Positions 57,291-64,000 of a stretch of DNA of 64,000 bases are shown one piece after another (the stretch's first letter is position 1; each line of letters opens with the position of its first letter). The position numbers and the translations under genes are program-made. Source of the stretch: an uncultured Alphaproteobacteria bacterium (GTDB taxonomy: Bacteria; Pseudomonadota; Alphaproteobacteria; JAPOUT01; G958296285); contig OY282459.1 in the NCBI GenBank assembly GCA_958296285.1, positions 446,367 to 510,366 of the forward strand, written 5' to 3'. The notes under the pieces are model-generated. The model was not told the origin of the DNA and ran no database searches. It saw only the letters and a list, made by a program, of their open reading frames with translations.

Positions 57291-57903
57291 TCGCGTCCAT
57301 TTCTCTTATCTCTGCGATCCGGCGGCGTGGATTCATGAAGGCTGGCGCGATCGGCTGGGCGTGATCGGCGTTCCGCCTTCTCTGGCGCGGCTCTTATGGC
57401 GGCAGGAGGAATTGTCGCTTTTTCTCCATCAGCGCTTCCGTTTGGGCTTTCCGCCGCCTTTGGATCTCTCCGATCCGGCGAGACGCATCCTGCTCCTGCC
57501 CGCGCCTCTGTTGGAGGAGGGGCTTCTTCGCGCCGGTCTTTTGCTGGCGCGGGAGAGGCTTCTTCTGATTCTAAAGGGCTCGTCCGTGCGCCGATGGCGG
57601 CGGGCTGTCGGCGGCGAGGCTTTTGATTTCGCGCGGGGCGAGACTCATCCCGTCCCCCCTTTTCGCGGGGCGTTTCGCCTCGCCGCCGCGCGCGAGGAAT
57701 CGTTGGCGCGCGCCGCGCCGATGCTCTCCTGTCTGTCGCCGTTGGACAAGCGCCATGCGCGGCGGCTGCGCCTCAAACTGCCTCCCTCCTTGTCTCACGC
57801 CGCCCTCTCGTCAAGACGCCCCGCCGCCGCGCCGCCCGCCTCTCTCTCCCAATCTCTTCTCTTGCGCGTTTTTGAGACGCTTCTGCCCTCATGGTTCAAA
57901 TAA
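57283..57903 (+). CDS. Probable T3SS sorting-platform protein SctK
   Basis: A 206-residue Leu/Arg-rich protein between sctJ and sctL, with eight-base overlap at the front and 13 at the back. The start FDRVHFSYLCDPAAWIHEGW and the body with PSLARLLWRQEELSLFLHQR fit SctK (YscK/OrgA) in length, charge and position. Sequence identity in this family is very low, so the call rests mainly on gene order. A Pro/Ala-rich tail carries the short repeat CGTCAAGACGCC. Confidence 0.65.
   Translation: MFDRVHFSYLCDPAAWIHEGWRDRLGVIGVPPSLARLLWRQEELSLFLHQRFRLGFPPPLDLSDPARRILLLPAPLLEEGLLRAGLLLARERLLLILKGSSVRRWRRAVGGEAFDFARGETHPVPPFRGAFRLAAAREESLARAAPMLSCLSPLDKRHARRLRLKLPPSLSHAALSSRRPAAAPPASLSQSLLLRVFETLLPSWFK
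57809..57837 (+). repeat. Short dispersed repeat in the SctK-like gene
   Basis: TCGTCAAGACGCC followed by CCGCCGCCGCGCCGCC, in frame, giving Ser-Ser-Arg-Arg-Pro-Ala-Ala. Confidence 0.65.
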
Positions 57904-58568
57904 GCCAAATCGCGCCGGGGGCGCTCCGTTTTGACAAAGGTCTTGCCCTCCTCAAGAGCGCCGATTATGAGCGCGTTCAGAAGGGCGCGCGCATTCTCAA
58001 AACCGCCCGAGAGACCGCGCGGCGCATGAAGGAGGAGGCGAAGCGCTCCTGCGAGAAGGCGAAGCGCCGCGCCCGCCGCGAAGGGCTGGAAGAAGCGCGG
58101 CGCGAGACGATAGAGCGCCATTTCGCCTTTGTGGAGCGCGCCTGTCTTTACATGCGAGACGTGGAACAAGAGATGGGCGCGATGATCGTTGAGAGTCTCC
58201 GCAAGATTTTGGGCGAGCTGGATTCCGATCTCCTGACCGAGAAAATCGTCCTCAAAGCGCTTCGGCAATATCGCAATCTGCCAAGCCTGACGCTCCGCGT
58301 GCCGCCGAAAGAGGAGGAGAGGCTGCGCCGCAAATTGGACAAATTGTCGCGCGAAGCCTCGCTTGCCGTTTCGCTCCGCCTTGAGGCGGACGGGCGCTTG
58401 GCGCGCGGCGATTGCGCGCTGGAGAGTCCGTTGGGAGTCGTGGAGATTGGCATGGAGACTCAGATCCAAGCTCTGCGCGAGGCGATGGAAGCGCGAGACG
58501 GCGCGTCCTTTCTTCTGCCCCGCCCCGCCCCCGCCCAGAGAGCGAAGAGAGCGGAAAAAGACTCATGA
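57891..58568 (+). CDS. sctL: T3SS ATPase stator protein SctL
   Basis: A 225-residue FliH/YscL-like protein that links the ATPase to the sorting platform. The first part is a long charged coil ([20 protein letters not shown], then [20 protein letters not shown]), followed by [20 protein letters not shown] and the C-terminal domain [18 protein letters not shown], ending in [20 protein letters not shown]. This matches HrpE/YscL. It overlaps sctK and sctN. Confidence 0.9.
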   Translation: MVQISQIAPGALRFDKGLALLKSADYERVQKGARILKTARETARRMKEEAKRSCEKAKRRARREGLEEARRETIERHFAFVERACLYMRDVEQEMGAMIVESLRKILGELDSDLLTEKIVLKALRQYRNLPSLTLRVPPKEEERLRRKLDKLSREASLAVSLRLEADGRLARGDCALESPLGVVEIGMETQIQALREAMEARDGASFLLPRPAPAQRAKRAEKDS

Positions 58569-59986
58569 CAGCCTCTCTTGACGCCGGCGCCCTCGCGCCT
58601 TCGCGCGAGCCTCGCGTCGAGACGCCTCGCGTCGAGACGCCTCGCGCCGAGCGCTGGCGCAATCCGCTGCATCTCTTCACCGAGCCTTTGGCGCAGAGAC
58701 TTGCCGCCGCCAAGACGCTCCGCGTCACCGGCAGAGTCGTGGAGGTCATTGGGACGCTCGTCAAAGCGCATGTCCCGAATGTCCGAATCGGCGAGATTTG
58801 CGAAATGCGCCATGCCGAAGGACATCTTTTGTGCGAATCCGAAGTGGTCGGCTTTCACGAGAACGCCGCCCTCCTCACCCTTTACGGGAATCTCTTGGGC
58901 ATTTCGGGGCAGACCGAAGTCGTGCCGACAGGGCGCGCGCAGGAGATCGGAGTCGGGCAAAATCTCTTGGGGCGCGTCATTGACGGGCTGGGACAGCCTC
59001 TGGACAGCGAGACTCACGGGCCGCTTTCCTTTGACGACAACAGCCCCATTTACCGCGCCGCCCCCGATCCCTTGTCCAGGCGAATCATCAAAACGCCCAT
59101 GCCGATGGGCTTGCGCGCGCTGGACGGGCTTCTCACCTGCGGCGAGGGACAGCGCATCGGAGTCTTCGCGGCTGCCGGAGTCGGCAAAAGCACCCTTTTG
59201 TCGTCTTTGGTCTTGGGGGCTTCCGCCGATGTCATCGTCATCGCGCTCATTGGCGAGCGCGGGCGCGAGGTGCGCGAGTTCATTGAGCATAATTTGGGCG
59301 AGGAAGGGATGCGCCGCTCCGTGGTCGTCATCGCCACTTCGGATCGCTCTTCCATGGAGCGCGCGCGCGCGGCCTATGTCGCGACGGCGATCGCCGAATA
59401 TTTCCGCGATCAGAGCCAAAAGGTTCTGCTGCTGATGGATTCGGTCACGCGCTTCGCCCGCGCTCTGCGCGAGATCGGCTTGGCGGCCGGCGAGCCTCCG
59501 ACAAGGCGAGGCTTTCCGCCTTCCGTCTTCGCCACGCTCCCGCAGCTGATGGAGCGCGCCGGCATGAATGAGAAAGGCTCCATCACCGCCTTCTACACGG
59601 TGCTGGTGGAGGGGGACGATATGACCGAGCCTGTCGCCGATGAGACGCGCTCCATTTTGGACGGGCATATTATTCTGTCGCGCGATTTGGCGTCGGCGAA
59701 TCATTATCCGGCGGTGGATATTTTGGCGAGCGCCAGCCGCGTCATGCCGAATGTCGCCGGACAGGATCATCTCCGCGCCGCCGGCGAGATCCGAAGGTTG
59801 ATGGCGGCCTATAAAGAGGTGCAGTTCCTCATTAAGATTGGCGAATATAAGAGAGGGCAGGACGCGCTGACCGATCGCGCGGTGGAGAAAATGGAGGCGA
59901 TTCATGGGTTTCTGCGCCAGGCGCCGGGCGAGACTTCTGATTTTGACGAGACGCTCAGCCAAATGGACGCGCTCTGCGAAGAATGA
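58565..59986 (+). CDS. sctN: T3SS ATPase SctN
   Basis: Hexameric ATPase that strips chaperones and unfolds substrates; 473 residues. Beta-barrel [15 protein letters not shown], Walker [21 protein letters not shown] at about residue 199, [20 protein letters not shown], Walker [40 protein letters not shown] and [20 protein letters not shown]. This is SctN and not FliI by context, as no flagellar genes are present. Near the N-terminus a 15-base tandem repeat (58611-58655) encodes [12 protein letters not shown]. The ATG overlaps sctL. Confidence 0.96.
   Translation: MTASLDAGALAPSREPRVETPRVETPRAERWRNPLHLFTEPLAQRLAAAKTLRVTGRVVEVIGTLVKAHVPNVRIGEICEMRHAEGHLLCESEVVGFHENAALLTLYGNLLGISGQTEVVPTGRAQEIGVGQNLLGRVIDGLGQPLDSETHGPLSFDDNSPIYRAAPDPLSRRIIKTPMPMGLRALDGLLTCGEGQRIGVFAAAGVGKSTLLSSLVLGASADVIVIALIGERGREVREFIEHNLGEEGMRRSVVVIATSDRSSMERARAAYVATAIAEYFRDQSQKVLLLMDSVTRFARALREIGLAAGEPPTRRGFPPSVFATLPQLMERAGMNEKGSITAFYTVLVEGDDMTEPVADETRSILDGHIILSRDLASANHYPAVDILASASRVMPNVAGQDHLRAAGEIRRLMAAYKEVQFLIKIGEYKRGQDALTDRAVEKMEAIHGFLRQAPGETSDFDETLSQMDALCEE
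58611..58655 (+). repeat. Tandem 15-base repeat in sctN (CTCGCGTCGAGACGC)
   Basis: Two exact copies (58611-58625, 58626-58640) and a diverged third. The unit contains CGTCGAGACG, the same kind of inverted repeat as the dispersed CGTCAAGACG motif. It encodes the VETPR repeat. Confidence 0.8.
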
Positions 59987-60468
59987 TGGATCTGGCGCAG
60001 TCCGACAGGCTTCACCGAATCCGTCTGCTGCGGCATGAGAATGCCGAGAAGGCGATGCTGCGAGCCAAGACGGCCTGCGCCGCCGCCGAGCGCGAGGCTT
60101 CCCGCGCCAGAGAGAGGCGGACGCGCTTTGACGCGCGGCGGCGCCAGGAGACGAAGCGAATCTATGATGAGATTCTCCACCGCCAGATCGCGCTCCAAGA
60201 GCTGGACGAGGCGCGCGGCAGGGAATCCCATTTGAAAGAGCGCCTCGCTCTCTTGACGAAAGAGGCGGAGGAGAAAAAGCGCGAGGCTCTGGCGCGGCGC
60301 GAGGATTACGAAAAGGCGCTCCGCGCTCTTCATAAAGAGATGCGGGCGCTCAACAAAGCCGAAAAGATTCTGGACGATGCCCGCCAAGCCGCGCGAGCCG
60401 AAGAGGCGGCGCGGGAGGACGCCCAGATTGACGATTTCGCCGAGCGGATGGCTTATGCGCGCGGGTGA
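59983..60468 (+). CDS. sctO: T3SS stalk protein SctO (YscO/FliJ-like)
   Basis: A 161-residue protein that is almost wholly coiled coil ([27 protein letters not shown]-like [40 protein letters not shown]). SctO proteins sit in the ATPase pore. Position between sctN and the secretin, with four-base overlap with sctN, supports the call. Sequence alone is low-complexity. Confidence 0.8.
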   Translation: MMDLAQSDRLHRIRLLRHENAEKAMLRAKTACAAAEREASRARERRTRFDARRRQETKRIYDEILHRQIALQELDEARGRESHLKERLALLTKEAEEKKREALARREDYEKALRALHKEMRALNKAEKILDDARQAARAEEAAREDAQIDDFAERMAYARG

Positions 60469-62131
60469 TGGCGCGAGGGCGCGGGGCGCGATTTTTCTCT
60501 GGGCGCTTCTTTCATGCTGGGTCTCAAGCGCGGCGCTCGCCAATCCCTCCTATTATCGCGCCGAAGGCGAGACGCTCGCCATGGCGCTCCGCGACATCGC
60601 CGAAGGCTTCGGCTTGGCTCTGAGGGCTAGGGATTTGCCGCCCGCCACCATGCAGGGCGACTATCATTTTGACGATCCCGCCTCGCTGATGGGCGAGGTC
60701 GCGCGGCGTCATCATTTGGACTGGTTTCTTTATAGAAAAACCCTTTTCGTCTCGCCGCCTTCTCTCCGCTTGGCGCGGCATTTTGATTTTCCGAGCGTCA
60801 GGGAGCGCTTGGAGTTCCTGTCGGTCTTGGAGGCGCGCGCGCCCAGCCCCGGCACCGTCTTTCCGCTGTCGGAGGAGGGCGAGAGCGGGCTGACGGCGCG
60901 CGCGCCCAGCCCCTATCTCAATCGCCTCTCCGAACTTTATGACGAATATCGCGCTTTGGGCGCGAAAGCTCTGCTGAAAGGCTCTGACCGCGCCGTCATG
61001 ACCTTTAGACTCAAACATTCCTGGGCGGCGGATAAGGAATATCGCTTTGAGAAAGCCTCTTACACTGTGCCCGGGATCGCCGCTTTGCTGCGCCGTCTGA
61101 CGGGCGCAAGCGACAAGCAGGGGGGCGGGGGCGGCGGCGATGAAAGCGTTGCCGTTCCGGGCTTGACCGGCGCGCCGCCTCTCTCCCCGATGGAAGAACT
61201 CCGCGGCGCAGGCGCGAAAGACGCGACCCCAAAACCGAATCATAGAGCCGAAGCGTCAAAGCCCGCCTCGCCCTCCGCCCCCCCTGAGGCGAAGCCCGTC
61301 ATCATCGCCGATCCGCGCCTCAACACGATTCTCATCTATGACAGGCTGGAAAAGCGCCCCCATTATCAGGCGCTGATAGAGGAAATGGATAAGAATGTCG
61401 CGCTCGTCCATATTGAGGCGGTGATCGTGGATGTGGCGAAGAACAAATTGCGCGAACTGGGCGTCAGCTGGCGCGCCAACGATGGCGACAAAAAAAGCGC
61501 CGGCTTCGGCGCGCTGGGCGAGAGTCTCGTCTCTGACGGCGCGATCGGAATCACTTGGGGAATGGGCGGATTGGCGACAGCCCTCGCCGCCAACGCGCGC
61601 GGGCTTCTGGCCAAACTTCGTCTGATGGAGACTTATGGCACCAGCCGAATCGTCTCGCGCCCATCCGTCATGACGATGGACAATCTGGAGGCCAGGATTG
61701 ACGCGCGGCAGCGCTATTTCGTCAAGGTGGAGGGCTTTCAGGATTCCTCCCTCTACCCGATCAATGTCGGGACGTCTCTGCGCGTCACCCCGCATATCAT
61801 TCGCGGCGAGGAGGGAGAGCCGAAGCGCATTCAGCTTTTCGTCTCCATTGAGGACGGCGTCATTGACGAATCCCAGCGCGCGCGCATCGGCGAACTGCCG
61901 CGCATTCAAGAAAACACCGTCCACACCCAAGCCGTCGTCAGCGAGAATGGCAGTCTTCTCATTGGAGGCCATGTCCATAGCATGACGACAGACTCCGTCT
62001 CCAAAGTCCCCATTTTGGGAGACATTCCCATTTTGGGCTATTTCTTCAGCAGCCGCGAGAAAAGGCGGAACGAATTTGTCCGTCTTTTCATCATTCGCCC
62101 CAGATTGGAAAAGATTCGCCCCTCCCAATGA
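60455..62131 (+). CDS. sctC: T3SS outer-membrane secretin SctC
   Basis: A 558-residue outer-membrane channel. Signal peptide GAIFLWALLSCWVSSAALAN, N-domains (MALRDIAEGFGLALRARDLP and PHYQALIEEMDKNVALVHIE), then the secretin domain: RIVSRPSVMTMDNLEARIDA, GTSLRVTPHIIRGEEGEPKR, ENTVHTQAVVSENGSLLIGG and VSKVPILGDIPILGYFFSSR. The last motif is the secretin signature. A Gly/Pro-rich linker separates the N1 and N3 parts. The start at 60455 overlaps sctO by 14 bases. Confidence 0.94.
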   Translation: MRAGDGARARGAIFLWALLSCWVSSAALANPSYYRAEGETLAMALRDIAEGFGLALRARDLPPATMQGDYHFDDPASLMGEVARRHHLDWFLYRKTLFVSPPSLRLARHFDFPSVRERLEFLSVLEARAPSPGTVFPLSEEGESGLTARAPSPYLNRLSELYDEYRALGAKALLKGSDRAVMTFRLKHSWAADKEYRFEKASYTVPGIAALLRRLTGASDKQGGGGGGDESVAVPGLTGAPPLSPMEELRGAGAKDATPKPNHRAEASKPASPSAPPEAKPVIIADPRLNTILIYDRLEKRPHYQALIEEMDKNVALVHIEAVIVDVAKNKLRELGVSWRANDGDKKSAGFGALGESLVSDGAIGITWGMGGLATALAANARGLLAKLRLMETYGTSRIVSRPSVMTMDNLEARIDARQRYFVKVEGFQDSSLYPINVGTSLRVTPHIIRGEEGEPKRIQLFVSIEDGVIDESQRARIGELPRIQENTVHTQAVVSENGSLLIGGHVHSMTTDSVSKVPILGDIPILGYFFSSREKRRNEFVRLFIIRPRLEKIRPSQ

Positions 62132-62520
62132 CGATCGCGATCGCCAAAAGCGCCGAGAAAGGAAAGAGGCTGACGCGCTGGTCGCTTCAAGCAGGCTTGG
62201 ACAGCGGCGCGGCGCAGGAGATGGAAAAACGCGCCCAAACCCTCATCCTTGACAAAGAGACCGCCGCCCTCTCGGTGGATCTCTCGGCGCTCGCCGCCAT
62301 GACCCATGACGGTCTCTTGGCGCTTCTCCATTTGGCGCGCGCCTGCCATGGCGCGAGGATAGAACTCTCCCTTCTCTGCAGCCCGGCGATGGAAGCGCTC
62401 TTGCGGCATTTGGGCTTTGACGGAATCGCCGCGCTGGAAAGAGTTCCGATCAGGCCTCCGCCCCCTCCGCCTCGTCAAGACGCCCATGCCGCCGCCCCCG
62501 CAGATGTGAAAGGAACGTGA
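62128..62520 (+). CDS. STAS-domain protein in the T3SS operon
   Basis: A 130-residue protein overlapping the sctC stop by four bases. The core resembles a STAS (anti-anti-sigma) fold: AALSVDLSALAAMTHDGLLA then LLHLARACHGARIELSLLCS and PAMEALLRHLGFDGI. The position of the phospho-Ser (usual DSSG) reads THDG, so a classical phosphoswitch may be absent. Function unknown; a structural STAS role or regulator in the T3SS is possible. The Pro-rich tail contains the dispersed short repeat. Confidence 0.7.
   Translation: MTIAIAKSAEKGKRLTRWSLQAGLDSGAAQEMEKRAQTLILDKETAALSVDLSALAAMTHDGLLALLHLARACHGARIELSLLCSPAMEALLRHLGFDGIAALERVPIRPPPPPPRQDAHAAAPADVKGT
62472..62500 (+). repeat. Short dispersed repeat in the STAS gene
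   Basis: TCGTCAAGACGCCCATGCC then GCCGCCCCCG, in a different frame from the SctK copy, giving Arg-Gln-Asp-Ala instead of Ser-Arg-Arg. Confidence 0.6.
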
Positions 62521-62597
62521 AACTCTGTGAATCGCTTCGCGCCGCCGCCGCATGTTAAATCTAAAAGCCCCCAAAGCCTCGCTCGGAGAATCTTCGG

Positions 62598-64000
62598 ATG
62601 ACGGACATCACGATTGGAGCTGGATCGCCTGCCTCGCCTCTTCGGGGGTCGGGGGCGGCGGGGGCGTCCGCCGCGCCTCCGGCTTTGGGCGGACGCGCGG
62701 TGGAGGTGGCGCCCGCCCCTTCTTCCCGACTCTCTTTCTTGAAATCGCTCTCTCAACATGCGCGCGACCTCTTTGGCTTTAAGGCGCGGCGGGCGGAGGC
62801 GGCGCGCCCCGCCGTCTCGGACGCTCTCGCCCAAACGCAAGGCGGAAGCGCCGCGCAAGACGCTCTTGCCTTGTGCCTCAAGCGCGGATTCCGCCCCGAA
62901 GATCTCCTCAAAGAGACCCATAAGAGCGCCGTCATAGAAAGCCGCGCGCAGGGCGCGGCGAAAGATTATCAGAAAAATTATTTGGCGGCGATCGCCGAAG
63001 GCTTGGAGGGCGTCAAAGACCGCGACCTTCTTCGGCTTCATGCCAAGATGAACGGCAAAGCGGCGCATGGTCTGCGCGCCGCCCTCCATCGCGCCGGAGA
63101 GCCGGGAAACGCCGTCAAGACCGACAGACCGCCGCCGCGCGAAAAAGCTCTAGGGCTGGAAATGCAGGCGCTCTCCAAGCGCATGGAAGATCTGGATCTG
63201 ATGGTGCGGATAGAAATGAAAAGGCGAGATTTGGGCGATCGGCAAAAAGCGCCGATGGAGATGGGCAAAGAGGTCGGCGGGAGCGAGGCGGCGGAAAAAC
63301 TGCTTCAGAGTTTCGCCGAAGCGCAGCTTTCCAAGATTTCCGCCGGAGAAGGCGATGTGCCTCAAGGGGAGCGCGAGAAGATTGAGGAGGATTTCCGACT
63401 GCTCGCCAAAGAGGCGCCTCTGGAAGCCGCGCCGGAAGATCATTCCGATCCCGATTCTCCGCCTCTCGCCGTCACCGAAACCTATCTGACGGACGCGATC
63501 AGGCAGGATGTTCAAGTGGAGGTCGGCGGACAGTCGCGCCCTCTGTTGGAAGCCCGAGACGGCAGTCTGACGCGCCGAGAGATTTCCAACGCCCTTCTCA
63601 ATCTCTGCGGCGGCAATCGGGATCAGGCGCTGAGGCTCTCTCATCTTCTGAATCAGAAGGCGATCGCGCCCATTTTCCTGATGACGGTGAATGGGAGTTT
63701 GATTCCGAATCCCTATGGCGCGGCGGCGGAGGGCGGCTTCATAGACGGCGAGAAGGACAAAAGTTTCGCGCTTCGCCGCGAGGCGGACGGCGCGATGCGC
63801 ATCCATTTCCAGCAGATCATGAATCCGCAATTCACCAACACGCTGCAAGGCGAGATGCTGCCGCTGGACGATAAAAAATCGCGAATCATGGTGGAATATG
63901 AAGCCCGCCTGCCGGCGCGACAGAGCGCGCCCGCCGAAATTTTGGCGCTGCGCTACCAGTCCCATCTCTCCATCGGAGAGTCGGCGCGCGCGCTGCCTTG
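62598..64000 (+). CDS. Unrecognised protein of the T3SS operon, 3' end beyond the window
   Basis: The frame from the ATG at 62598 is open to the window end (467 codons so far). Ser/Pro/Ala/Gly-rich start (MTDITIGAGSPASPLRGSGA) as in T3SS substrates. The body is helical and charged (LEMQALSKRMEDLDLMVRIE; REKIEEDFRLLAKEAPLEAA), then a more structured part with LTRREISNALLNLCGGNRDQ, ALRLSHLLNQKAIAPIFLMT and MRIHFQQIMNPQFTNTLQGE. I do not recognise a family. It could be a secreted effector or a gatekeeper-type protein. Confidence 0.75.
   Translation, partial: MTDITIGAGSPASPLRGSGAAGASAAPPALGGRAVEVAPAPSSRLSFLKSLSQHARDLFGFKARRAEAARPAVSDALAQTQGGSAAQDALALCLKRGFRPEDLLKETHKSAVIESRAQGAAKDYQKNYLAAIAEGLEGVKDRDLLRLHAKMNGKAAHGLRAALHRAGEPGNAVKTDRPPPREKALGLEMQALSKRMEDLDLMVRIEMKRRDLGDRQKAPMEMGKEVGGSEAAEKLLQSFAEAQLSKISAGEGDVPQGEREKIEEDFRLLAKEAPLEAAPEDHSDPDSPPLAVTETYLTDAIRQDVQVEVGGQSRPLLEARDGSLTRREISNALLNLCGGNRDQALRLSHLLNQKAIAPIFLMTVNGSLIPNPYGAAAEGGFIDGEKDKSFALRREADGAMRIHFQQIMNPQFTNTLQGEMLPLDDKKSRIMVEYEARLPARQSAPAEILALRYQSHLSIGESARALP

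Noticed and set aside
58565..60468. SctN/SctO as flagellar FliI/FliJ
   Set aside because: They are embedded between translocator genes, SctJ lipoprotein and a secretin, and no flagellin, hook or ring genes are present.

Overview
The window looks like part of an alphaproteobacterial chromosome. The evidence is gene content and order: dnaA-dnaN-recF-gyrB, rpsT beside dnaA, ubiE-ubiB, tsaD divergent from hemC-hemD with a Mic60/mitofilin-like gene and a HemY stub, an IalB-family protein, a HIG1-type two-helix protein, coq7, and the rplU-rpmA-obgE-proB-proA-nadD series. The DNA is GC-rich throughout. A type III secretion system (T3SS) with a SopB/IpgD-type inositol phosphatase suggests contact with eukaryotic cells. 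I cannot name the order or genus from sequence alone.

Layout. 1-7.1 kb, minus strand: replication block (gyrB cut by the window edge, recF, dnaN, dnaA), a rhodanese, an AT-richer gap and rpsT. 7.3-16.2 kb: ubiquinone genes, gpsA, a TetR-type regulator, a small membrane protein, tsaD, hemC-hemD-mic60-like, a HemY stub running into tRNA-Thr. 16.3-24.8 kb: a DUF1302 outer-membrane barrel, DUF1329 and YCF48-like proteins, an SDR, a glutamine amidotransferase and YbjQ, then tRNA-Ala. 25-44.7 kb: housekeeping and lipid genes (folD, argG, acyl-CoA synthetase, dsbB, coq7, etfAB, 3-hydroxyacyl-CoA dehydrogenase, ergothioneine egtBD, rsfS, nadD). Six GC-rich palindromic repeat clusters (R1-R6) punctuate this stretch, and a tRNA-Leu(CAA) here is split by a group I intron. 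44.7-48.9 kb: proA, proB, obgE, rpmA, rplU. 49-64 kb: the T3SS locus, all plus strand and still open at the window end: effector, tip/filament protein, two TPR chaperones, two pore translocators, an EscG-like TPR protein, SctJ, SctK, SctL, SctN, SctO, SctC, a STAS protein and an unrecognised protein.

The most unusual signal is the repeat family in 26.1-44.1 kb. Each cluster is a mosaic of nested hairpin modules with stem changes that keep pairing. Each also sits at the centre of a local strand-composition switch: the plus strand is G/T-rich to the left of every cluster and A/C-rich to the right, whatever direction the flanking genes run. The bias reaches roughly 0.5-1 kb, fades with distance, and changes codon and amino-acid usage of the flanking genes. 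That pattern fits repeated single-strand exposure of 3'-ended strands at these palindromes (inference). Two genes, rsfS and nadD, have C-termini written by the repeat itself.

How genes work together: ubiE, ubiB and coq7 belong to ubiquinone synthesis. etfAB, the acyl-CoA synthetase, the 3-hydroxyacyl-CoA dehydrogenase and an HSD10-like SDR fit fatty-acid or related acyl-CoA oxidation feeding the quinone pool. hemC-hemD make uroporphyrinogen III. The T3SS genes give export apparatus parts, ATPase with stator and stalk, secretin, translocon and one clear effector. Needle, inner rod and the membrane export gate are not in the window.
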